A DNA stretch of 64,000 nucleotides from NCBI GenBank assembly GCA_041736625.1, contig JBGSTG010000051.1, positions 26,623-90,622 on the forward strand, in the 5' to 3' direction. Shown here in pieces: positions 26,999-36,471 of this stretch. Each line of letters starts with the position of its first letter. The first letter of the stretch is position 1. Source of the DNA: M3007 sp041736625. Its GTDB lineage: Bacteria > Bacteroidota > Bacteroidia > Chitinophagales > Saprospiraceae. The position numbers and the translations under genes were made by a program. The notes beneath the pieces were generated by a model, which was given only the letters and a program-made list of their open reading frames with translations, ran no database searches and was not told the DNA's origin.

Positions 26999-27099
26999 TC
27001 GGTTGTCGGTTGTCGGTAGTCGGTTGTCGGTAGTCGGCTGTCGGCTGTCGGTAGTCGGTAGTCGGTAGTCGGCTGTTGGTCGTTGGTCGTCGGCTGTCG
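26986..27099 (+). repeat. heptanucleotide array (RTCGGYN)n after the S8 protease gene
   Basis: About fifteen 7-bp units begin GGCTATCGG at the last codons of the protease gene, so its stop codon is part of the array, and continue to GTCGGCT at 27099. It is the longest array in the window and has the same orientation rule as the others. Confidence 0.85.
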
Positions 27100-27135
27100 T
27101 TTTTTAAATGACTGCGTAGCGGTCGAACTCTAGTA

Positions 27136-27189
27136 GCCCCGGGTGCAACCCGGGGTAGTAAAAAAATGGCCCCGGGTTGCACCCGGGGC
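27136..27189. terminator. perfect 20-bp GC-rich hairpin between convergent genes
   Basis: Arms at 27136-27155 and 27170-27189 are exact reverse complements (GCCCCGGGTGCAACCCGGGG and its complement) around a 14-bp loop with a run of A. Each arm is itself nearly palindromic. The element lies between the S8 protease and the convergent hppA, where a bidirectional terminator is expected. It could also be a dispersed repeat. Confidence 0.5.
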
Positions 27190-27213
27190 CATTTGTGTTT
27201 CAGGTTCGTTCGC

Positions 27214-29469
<2,256 letters not shown>

Positions 29470-29547
29470 GAACAGTTGTTTGCGATTGTTAGTGTGACAA
29501 ACGGCGACCATTGCGGTCGCCGCCCGGCCCGAAACACGAAGGCGGCG

Positions 29548-29555
29548 CAAAAGTA
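29548..29555 (-). promoter_or_regulatory. TAnnTTTG promoter element for hppA
   Basis: TACTTTTG on the minus strand, 78 bp upstream of the hppA ATG at 29469. Confidence 0.45.
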
Positions 29556-29641
29556 GAAAAATAATCGTTACACCTCTCGTCCCGCAAGAATACACGTGCC
29601 CGCTCCCGCGACTTTCAACTTTTTTCCCGCCACAGGTGTTA

Positions 29642-29670
29642 TTGGTTTCCGTTTTAAAGCGTTAGTTTTG
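29642..29670 (+). promoter_or_regulatory. housekeeping promoter for the type 2 IPP isomerase gene
   Basis: TTG at 29642-29644, 18 bp, then TAGTTTTG at 29663-29670, 20 bp before the ATG at 29691. Confidence 0.55.
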
Positions 29671-29690
29671 TGTTGACACCGGGCAAAATC

Positions 29691-30779
29691 ATGATTCCAG
29701 ACACTACCCCAGCATCCGAAAAGCACACGGAGCGCGCAGCGGAAACCGATCCTACTGCCGTATCCCGCAAACAGGATCACATCGAACTGGCGTTTAAAAG
29801 CCGTGTGGAGGCTGCGGTGGTGGATGACCGCTTTTATTACGAACCCCTGCTGGCGGCGCACCCCGGCAGCGACTCCTGGCCGCATTTCCCCTTTCTGGGC
29901 AAACAAATGCGGACACCCGTCTGGGTTTCCTCTATGACCGGCGGCACGGCGCTGGCCCGCACCATCAACCGAAACCTGGCGCGCGCATGCGCAGAATTCG
30001 GTATGGGTATGGGGCTGGGTTCCTGCCGGCAACTGCTGCACAGCGACGAGCATTTGTCCGATTTTGATGTTCGGGACATACTGGGCGAAGGCCTACCCCT
30101 GTTTGTCAACCTCGGCGTCGCCCAGCTGGAACAATTGATCACCGATAAAGAAACCCAACGGATAGCCGACCTGGTTGATCGGTTGCGCGCCGACGGGCTC
30201 ATCATACATGTTAACCCTTTGCAGGAGGCCATGCAACCGGAAGGGGATGTTTTTCAGCAACCGCCCATAGAAACCATCGCGGCCGTGCTGGAAGCATACC
30301 CCGGCCCTGTGGTGGTAAAGGAAGTGGGGCAGGGCTTCGGGCCGGAAAGCCTCAAAGCCCTCCTGCAACTCCCCCTGGCAGCCATCGAGTTTGCTGCAGC
30401 AGGCGGCACCAATTTCGCCAAACTTGAGTTGCTGCGCAGCGACCCGCAAAAACAACTAACCTTTGAAAAAATGGCCCGGGTGGGCCACACCGCCCTTGAA
30501 ATGGTGCAACTGACCAATGAGCTGGTGTCGGCCCTGGGCAACAAACGCCAAACCGGACACCTGATCATTTCCGGTGGCATCCGCGATTTTATGGACGGGT
30601 ACTACCTCATCCGGCAATCCGTCCTCCCGGCTGTGTACGGTCAGGCTGCCGGTTTCCTGCAATATGCGCGCGACGACTACGAAACGCTACAGACTTACGT
30701 ACGTGCCCAGGTCAGGGGACTTGAACTGGCAAGCGCTTTTCTGCAAGTCCGGCCTTTCCCATCCGGTTCAAACCGCTAA
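29691..30779 (+). CDS. fni: type 2 isopentenyl-diphosphate delta-isomerase
   Basis: The 362-residue FMN enzyme has the family start motif RKQDHIELAF, VSSMTGG, the flavin-binding FGMGMGLGSCRQ, NPLQEAMQPEGD and VVVKEVGQGFG, and later SGGIRDFMDGYYLIRQ. It interconverts IPP and DMAPP using reduced FMN and NADPH. The ATG at 29691 lies 20 bp after a promoter, so I reject the GTG at 29670 that falls on the promoter. HMG-CoA reductase follows 61 bp downstream, which fits a mevalonate route to isoprenoids. Confidence 0.93.
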   Translation: MIPDTTPASEKHTERAAETDPTAVSRKQDHIELAFKSRVEAAVVDDRFYYEPLLAAHPGSDSWPHFPFLGKQMRTPVWVSSMTGGTALARTINRNLARACAEFGMGMGLGSCRQLLHSDEHLSDFDVRDILGEGLPLFVNLGVAQLEQLITDKETQRIADLVDRLRADGLIIHVNPLQEAMQPEGDVFQQPPIETIAAVLEAYPGPVVVKEVGQGFGPESLKALLQLPLAAIEFAAAGGTNFAKLELLRSDPQKQLTFEKMARVGHTALEMVQLTNELVSALGNKRQTGHLIISGGIRDFMDGYYLIRQSVLPAVYGQAAGFLQYARDDYETLQTYVRAQVRGLELASAFLQVRPFPSGSNR

Positions 30780-30840
30780 CGATCGGCGTTCACCACGCGC
30801 AAAATTGTCTTACCTTTACCTTACCGCCGACCATTCAAAA

Positions 30841-32214
30841 ATGCCTCAACCCATCAACGGCTTTTCCAAACTCAGCAAGTCTCAAAAGATCGCCTGGCTG
30901 GCGGAGCAATTTTGTGCCGACCCGGCTGGCGCTGCCGCAACATTTTCGTCGTTCCAGCAGCCGGATGGCGAGGTGCAGAAAGTGCTGGACGGCTTCACCG
31001 AAAATGCCATTGCAAACTATGTGCTTCCGTACAGCATCGCGCCCAATTTCCGCATCAATGGCCGGTTGTACGCGGTGCCCATGGTGATCGAAGAGAGCAG
31101 CGTAGTGGCCGCAGCCAGCAGCGCCGCCAAGTTCTGGCTGGAACACGGCGGGTTCCACACGGAGATTGTCGGCACGGTGAAACTCGGACAGGTGCACTTT
31201 CGCTGGGGCGGGTCGCCCCAACGACTGACCGAACTGTTCCCGGAGATCCGGGCCACACTGCTTTCGGGCTGTATGGACCTGACACAGAACATGGAAAAAC
31301 GCGGTGGCGGGGTGCTTGGCATCGAGCTGCTCGATTTCACCGCGCTGGAACCGGAATACTACCAGTTGCGGGTTTCCTTTGAAACGTGCGACAGCATGGG
31401 GGCCAATTTTATCAACTCCGTCCTCGAGCGCTATGCGGGTGAACTGGAAACGTTTTTCACCCAACATCCCGGCCTCCGCGACGAGGAGCGCGATGTAGCG
31501 GTGGTGATGGCGATCCTCTCGAATTACACCCCCGGATGCGTGGTGCGCGCCTGGGTGGAGGCGCCGGTAGAGTCGTTTGCCGATGCGGCCCGCCAGAACG
31601 GCATGGATGCCACCCAACTGGCCGAACGCTTTGCCCTGGCCGTCCGCATCGCGCACCTCGACCCGTACCGCGCCACTACCCACAACAAAGGTATTTTCAA
31701 CGGGATAGATGCCGTGGTTTTGGCCACCGGCAACGACTTTCGCGCCGTAGAGGCGTGCGGTCATGCATACGCCGCCCGCGACGGCCAATACCGAAGCCTG
31801 AGCACTTGTACGGTGGAAAACGGACATTTCCGTTTCGAACTCGAAGTGCCGCTGGCGCTGGGAACCGTCGGCGGCCTCACTGCACTGCATCCCCTGGCCA
31901 AACGAACGCTGGAAATCCTCGGCAACCCCAGCGCAACCGAGCTCATGGGCATTGTGGCCTCCGTAGGGCTGGCCCAGAACTTTGCCGCCGTCCGATCCCT
32001 GGTGACCACGGGCATCCAGCAGGGCCACATGAAGATGCACCTGACCAACATGCTGCGTCACCTCGGCGCGTCGGAAGCCGATCTGGAGGCCGCCCAGGGG
32101 TATTTCTGCGGGAAAACGGTCAGCTTCAGCAGCGTCCGGGGGTTCCTGGAAGAACGGAAAACAACCGTGACCGATTTGCGCAGCAGCGGTAACGGAAAGA
32201 TCATGTTGTGTTAA
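30841..32214 (+). CDS. hmgA: hydroxymethylglutaryl-CoA reductase, class II-like
   Basis: The 457-residue protein has the HMGR motifs: ENAIANYVLPYSIAPNF, the catalytic Glu in VPMVIEESSVVAAAS, Lys in YRATTHNKGIFNGIDAV, Asp in VVLATGNDFRAVEA, and the catalytic His in QQGHMKMHL. It reduces HMG-CoA to mevalonate. The ATG at 30841 was chosen over an upstream open frame that would run back into the isomerase gene. TACCTTTA near 30812 resembles a promoter element, so it may be transcribed both alone and with the isomerase gene. Confidence 0.95.
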   Translation: MPQPINGFSKLSKSQKIAWLAEQFCADPAGAAATFSSFQQPDGEVQKVLDGFTENAIANYVLPYSIAPNFRINGRLYAVPMVIEESSVVAAASSAAKFWLEHGGFHTEIVGTVKLGQVHFRWGGSPQRLTELFPEIRATLLSGCMDLTQNMEKRGGGVLGIELLDFTALEPEYYQLRVSFETCDSMGANFINSVLERYAGELETFFTQHPGLRDEERDVAVVMAILSNYTPGCVVRAWVEAPVESFADAARQNGMDATQLAERFALAVRIAHLDPYRATTHNKGIFNGIDAVVLATGNDFRAVEACGHAYAARDGQYRSLSTCTVENGHFRFELEVPLALGTVGGLTALHPLAKRTLEILGNPSATELMGIVASVGLAQNFAAVRSLVTTGIQQGHMKMHLTNMLRHLGASEADLEAAQGYFCGKTVSFSSVRGFLEERKTTVTDLRSSGNGKIMLC

Positions 32215-32273
32215 TTTATATGAAAATGCGGTGTTTATGTCGTTTGCGCGTCAGGATTAGCCTGAAAAGGGTG

Positions 32274-32281
32274 TATCTTTG
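32274..32281 (+). promoter_or_regulatory. TAnnTTTG promoter element for the T9SS protein at 32322
   Basis: TATCTTTG matches the -7 consensus, 40 bp before the ATG at 32322. Confidence 0.5.
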
Positions 32282-32321
32282 CAGCCATTACCATCACTCG
32301 TTTTTTTAATGGCAAAACCAC

Positions 32322-33569
32322 ATGAAACCCGCCTGGTTCCTTCTTCCCGTTTTGATCGTTTGTAGTTTGTCTTTCGCTTATGCGGGGGATGGCGTCGATA
32401 ATAATTATGTTGACGACGATGCAAACAGGCTTAGTGTTAATATTGACGGGACGCAATACGCTGTATTATTTGGGCCCGGAAGTTATGGATCATATACCCC
32501 GGGGATTTACATTCCAAACGGAACGATTCACAATTTTGGCCCAATAAACATCAATTTTAATATAACCGGTGCATTTTGCAGTATGCGCTCAGCCTATAAT
32601 GACCGGGTGGAAACCACTACCTTATATTGGAGGGTTTATCCCGTAACAAATCCTCCTGCTTATCCTCAAAATGAGGCGAATCCAGCCTATTTTACCGGAG
32701 TCCCTTTAACCCATCCAGCCTTCCCCTGGAATGGTTGCATTACCTTCAGCAGCGGTGATAACTGGGAGAACCTGAATGTTGGAGTCAATGTACTGAACGG
32801 ACTTCCCCAGGGACAGGAGTATATTTTAGAATTTTTCCACCTTGCGACTTTAGTCGATATAGGAACTGAAAGTGGAACCTGTATATCCGTTAACCCAACT
32901 TTATTATGCGAACTGACAGAGGACCACAACCGGCAATTGAAGTCCACTTACAATACCACCGATCCGAATTACTGCAATTATCCAAACGTTGTTGCCGGCC
33001 AATCGCTTGCCACTAGAATAAGATTTACTTCCAACGTCGCTTTACCCCTCTCCTGGACCGCCTTCTCCGCCAAACGCCTCGAAGCGGACGTCGCCCTGCA
33101 ATGGAAAACCGAACAGGAATTCAACCTCGACCGTTTTGTGGTGGAGCGCCACCGGGATGGTGACGGCTGGCAGCCCGTTGGGTCGGTGACGGCCTACAAC
33201 AGCGCCGTGCCCAACACGTATACCTACACAGACGCCGGCGCGCCGCAGGACAACCTATACTACCGCCTGCGCGCGGAGGATTTCGACGGCACTTACGAGT
33301 ACTCCATCGTGGTCAGTCTGGCAGCCGCCAAAGGCGCTCACCTGCGCGTCCTGCCCAATCCGGCTGGCTCCTTTGCCGACCTGCTGTTGGAAGAAGGCGC
33401 GCACGTGCAAATATTCGACGCCTACGGGCACACGCTGTACAACAACCCGGAAGCCGACGGCAATGTACGCATCGAAACCTTCGACTGGCCTTCCGGCATG
33501 TACAGCGTGTGGGTGCTGGGCGCATCGGGAGCGGTACTGGAAAGATCGACGTTGCTTGTGGAACACTAG
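32322..33569 (+). CDS. secreted protein with T9SS sorting domain, chimeric composition
   Basis: The 415-residue protein has a signal peptide (to about residue 22, AYAGDG). The N-terminal half (23-235) is rich in Asn, Tyr and Thr with a beta pattern and is not recognised. From ALPLSWTAFSAKRLEADVALQW a fibronectin-like segment follows, then the T9SS type A sorting domain (LRVLPNPAGSF...YNNPEADG). The DNA of the N-terminal part is AT-rich (about 42% G+C in the 120 bp at 32401-32520 by hand count), while the C-terminal module is about 58% in the 60 bp at 33061-33120, so a cassette may have been joined here. Confidence 0.85.
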   Translation: MKPAWFLLPVLIVCSLSFAYAGDGVDNNYVDDDANRLSVNIDGTQYAVLFGPGSYGSYTPGIYIPNGTIHNFGPININFNITGAFCSMRSAYNDRVETTTLYWRVYPVTNPPAYPQNEANPAYFTGVPLTHPAFPWNGCITFSSGDNWENLNVGVNVLNGLPQGQEYILEFFHLATLVDIGTESGTCISVNPTLLCELTEDHNRQLKSTYNTTDPNYCNYPNVVAGQSLATRIRFTSNVALPLSWTAFSAKRLEADVALQWKTEQEFNLDRFVVERHRDGDGWQPVGSVTAYNSAVPNTYTYTDAGAPQDNLYYRLRAEDFDGTYEYSIVVSLAAAKGAHLRVLPNPAGSFADLLLEEGAHVQIFDAYGHTLYNNPEADGNVRIETFDWPSGMYSVWVLGASGAVLERSTLLVEH

Positions 33570-33662
33570 CCTGGCGGTTTTTCCCTGGCTGACTTACACC
33601 ATTTTTGATCGGATCATTTGTCCTTTTGGTCGGTTTTTTCCGGCAATGGGGAAAATTGCGTA

Positions 33663-33670
33663 TATATTTG
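33663..33670 (+). promoter_or_regulatory. TAnnTTTG promoter element for the DUF697/SHOCT gene
   Basis: TATATTTG, 16 bp before the TTG start at 33687. Confidence 0.45.
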
Positions 33671-33686
33671 TAAAAATTTACGCTAA

Positions 33687-34325
33687 TTGTCCAACGTACA
33701 CCTCCTGTTCCAGCTTTTAGAGGTCATCAAGCTGGAGCGCAACCTCAAGCCGGCCATGAATGCAGCAGAGCAAAAAGCAAAATCCTCCGAGATCATCCTC
33801 AACCACGTCGGTTTCGCCATGGGCGGCGGCCTGGTGCCCATACCGGGCGCCGACATCGCTGCGGTGAGCGCCGTTCAGATCAACATGCTCCGGCAACTGG
33901 CCAAAGTCTATGGGGTGCCGTTCGTCGGCGATCTGGGGCGCAACATCATCTCTGCGGTGGTCGGCGGCAGCCTGGCCCGCCTGGGCGCGAGCCTGGTCAA
34001 GATTATCCCGGGTGTCGGCACTTTTCTCGGCAGCCTGAGCATGCCGGTGTTGTCGGGCGCGTCGACGTATGCCCTGGGTCAGGTGGTGGTTGCCCACTTC
34101 AGCAATGGCGGCTCCCTGGCCGACATAGACTTCACGCGTACCCGCAAACAATACCAGGAATCGCTGGAAGAGGCCAAAAAGGTGGTTCAGGATCTGGAAA
34201 AGAAGATGCCGCCAACCGACGATCCGGTTGAAAAACTCCGGCGCCTGTCGGAGCTCCACCAGTCGGGAATCCTCAGCGACGAGGAATTTAAAGCCCAGAA
34301 AGCGAAATTGCTCGATCGCCTTTGA
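33687..34325 (+). CDS. DUF697-like membrane protein with C-terminal SHOCT domain
   Basis: The 212-residue product, read from a TTG at 33687, has the DUF697 core: NHVGFAMGGGLVPIPGADI, QINMLRQLAKVYG and a glycine-rich amphipathic region to about residue 150. After a coiled linker (EEAKKVVQDLEKKM) comes a short C-terminal SHOCT domain (LRRLSELHQSGILSDEEF). DUF697 is found in YcjF and GTPase-associated membrane proteins, while SHOCT is a membrane-linked oligomerisation motif. The ATG at 33756 is an alternative start. The gene is followed 12 bp later by a flippase gene. Confidence 0.78.
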   Translation: MSNVHLLFQLLEVIKLERNLKPAMNAAEQKAKSSEIILNHVGFAMGGGLVPIPGADIAAVSAVQINMLRQLAKVYGVPFVGDLGRNIISAVVGGSLARLGASLVKIIPGVGTFLGSLSMPVLSGASTYALGQVVVAHFSNGGSLADIDFTRTRKQYQESLEEAKKVVQDLEKKMPPTDDPVEKLRRLSELHQSGILSDEEFKAQKAKLLDRL

Positions 34326-34337
34326 TAGGTTTGCGCG

Positions 34338-35654
34338 ATGCAGCGCACTTCCGTGTTTCTACAATGGTCGGCCCCGCGGGCCATGCAGGCGTTTCAGGTG
34401 CTTCGCCTGGGCGCCGTATTGCTCACCAGCGTGTTGTTGGCGAAGACGGGCCTGTCCACTTCAGCGATCGGTGTTTATGAGCTGATGCTCTACGTGGGCG
34501 CCACCCTGAGTTTTTTTTGGGTGAACGGCCTGTTGCAGGGCATCCCGCCGGTGCATGCGCAATACACCGATGAAGCCGGGGGCGATCGGCTGCTTTCGGT
34601 GGCTTTCGGCGTTTTCAACGCCCTTTCACTGGTGGTCGCGGGCGGATTGTTTATGTTCCGTGCGTGGTTGGTACCTGCGCTCACCGGTTTGCCCGAACTG
34701 CCCTTTTTGGGTTGGTTTTGTTTGTATTTGGGTTTTAACCTGCCCGCTTTTGTCGCTGAATACGTGTACCTGATGCGGGGGCAGGCGACTCGCCTGGTGT
34801 ATTGGGGGCTCATCACGTTTGGCGCACAGATTCCCGCAGTTGTTTTGCCGGTAATGGCCGGCTACGGATTGGAGGGAGGCTTGATGGCCCTGGCCGGGCT
34901 GGCATTTGCCCGGTGGGTATGGACATTGATGCTGGTGTACCCAAAACGGGGGTTCCTGCCTTGGGACACGGCACTGGTGCATCGATACTTGTCGTTTTCC
35001 GCGCCTTTGTTACTCAATGTGGTCGCAGGCAACCTGATTTTGTTGTTCGACAACTGGCTGGTGGGTTATTACTACCAGAGCGAGGAAGTATTTGCCGTGT
35101 ACCGGTACGGTTCTCGGGAGTTGCCGCTGGCCACCGCGCTGGCAACGGGCTTGTCTTCGGCTATGATCGGCCGTTTGGCGGCGCATCCGGTACAGGGGAT
35201 GGCGGAGTTGCGCGTGCGGGGGCAGCGGCTCATGCACGCGGTGTTTCCGCTGACGCTGGTGTTGCTGTTTGTCAGTGAGCCGCTGTTTCCGTTGGTGTTC
35301 AACCCCGATTTTGCGGCAAGCGCGCCTTTGTTCAATATTTACCTGCTGATAACCGCGAGCAGGGTGTTGTTGCCTAATGCGTTGGTGTTGGCGCGGAGGC
35401 GCCCGGGTGTCATCCTGGGCGTTGGTTTGCTGGAGCTGCTGGTCAAAGTGTTGCTTGGCTGGTGGTTTCTGCGCGAATGGGGGCTTGTGGGCCTGGCCTG
35501 GTCTGCTGTGATCGCTTTTTTTGTGGAAAAGATCGGCCTTGTTTGTTGGTTGGAGTCGAAGGGCGTACGCACCGGCGACTGGCTGAACATTCCGGTGTAC
35601 GGGGCCTACCTTGGCGCCCTGGGGTCGGCCTACGCCATCAGTTTGTTTTGGTGA
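34338..35654 (+). CDS. polysaccharide/lipid flippase, MATE-like (Wzx family)
   Basis: The 438-residue protein has twelve or more hydrophobic segments, starting around residues 20-40, without a signal peptide. Wzx-like features are the GVYELMLYVGATLSFFWVNG start, a central cytoplasmic loop with FDNWLVGYYYQSEEVFAVYRYG and a repeat of two six-helix halves. Such proteins move lipid-linked sugar repeats across the inner membrane for O-antigen or capsule. No glycosyltransferases are adjacent, so the carried lipid-linked sugar is not known. Its last 25 bp overlap the convergent cutC gene. Confidence 0.8.
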   Translation: MQRTSVFLQWSAPRAMQAFQVLRLGAVLLTSVLLAKTGLSTSAIGVYELMLYVGATLSFFWVNGLLQGIPPVHAQYTDEAGGDRLLSVAFGVFNALSLVVAGGLFMFRAWLVPALTGLPELPFLGWFCLYLGFNLPAFVAEYVYLMRGQATRLVYWGLITFGAQIPAVVLPVMAGYGLEGGLMALAGLAFARWVWTLMLVYPKRGFLPWDTALVHRYLSFSAPLLLNVVAGNLILLFDNWLVGYYYQSEEVFAVYRYGSRELPLATALATGLSSAMIGRLAAHPVQGMAELRVRGQRLMHAVFPLTLVLLFVSEPLFPLVFNPDFAASAPLFNIYLLITASRVLLPNALVLARRRPGVILGVGLLELLVKVLLGWWFLREWGLVGLAWSAVIAFFVEKIGLVCWLESKGVRTGDWLNIPVYGAYLGALGSAYAISLFW

Positions 35655-36358
35655 TCCAGCAACACGAGCAGGGCCTGCCGGATGGTCCATTCGTCGCTGA
35701 CGGCGTAATCGCCCGGCATTCCCGGCAGTCCGGAATAAGCAAGGGGCGTCCGTTTTTGGGCGCTCATGTGAAAGGTGGTGGCGCCGGTATGGCGAGCCAG
35801 CGCGCCGATGTTGGCCGGCATGATGCCGCCGCCGGGCATGACGGTTATGCGGCCCCCAGCGGCCGAAACCATCTCCTGCAGCCGGGCTCGGCCCTCCCAG
35901 GCGGTTGGGGCGCCGCCGGAGCTGAGTACCCTGGTAAAACCAAGCGCTGCGAGCGCCTCCAGCGCCTCCAACGGACGCGGGCAAACGTCTATGGCGCGGT
36001 GAAAGGTGAGCGCCAGGGGGCCGGCGGCCATTTTCAGCCTTTCCAGCGCCCGCAAATCAAGGTCGCCACCGGGCAAAAGGGCGCCCACCACCACGCCCGC
36101 GGCACCGCGTTCTTTGCAGAACGCCACGTCGGCGCACATCAGCTCCGTTTCGGCTTCGGAATAAACGAAATGCCCCTCCCTTGGGCGGATGAGCACGTGC
36201 ACCGGCATGGACACCCTGTGCAGGGTCTCCTGAAGCAATCCGGGGGAGGGCGTCAGTCCGCCCACCGACAGGGCGCTGCACAATTCAATGCGGTGCGCAC
36301 CGGCTTGTTGGGCGGCAAGCGCCGAATCGAGGTTGGCGGCGCATATTTCGAGGGTCAT
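35630..36358 (-). CDS. cutC: copper homeostasis protein CutC
   Basis: The 242-residue TIM-barrel protein has the CutC signatures: EICAANLDSALAAQQAGAHRIELC at the start, VHVLIRPREGHFVYSEAE and LTFHRAIDVCPRP, with GRITVMPGGGIMPANIG near the end. CutC binds copper or acts in its handling, although its enzyme activity remains undefined. It overlaps the convergent flippase gene by 25 bp at the 3' end. Confidence 0.95.
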   Translation of the reverse strand: MTLEICAANLDSALAAQQAGAHRIELCSALSVGGLTPSPGLLQETLHRVSMPVHVLIRPREGHFVYSEAETELMCADVAFCKERGAAGVVVGALLPGGDLDLRALERLKMAAGPLALTFHRAIDVCPRPLEALEALAALGFTRVLSSGGAPTAWEGRARLQEMVSAAGGRITVMPGGGIMPANIGALARHTGATTFHMSAQKRTPLAYSGLPGMPGDYAVSDEWTIRQALLVLLDHQNKLMA

Positions 36359-36471
36359 GCTGTTTTCGGTCTGAAATTGATAACATAAGGCGGGTAAACG
36401 GAATAAAGCGTGTAAAGATCGGCACCCGATCCGGAATTATTGTAAACTTGCGCCACCTAAACCTGCCAGCC

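Noticed and set aside
12314..27099. Heptad arrays as CRISPR arrays
   Set aside because: The units are 7 bp, nearly identical and without unique spacers, and no cas genes are present.
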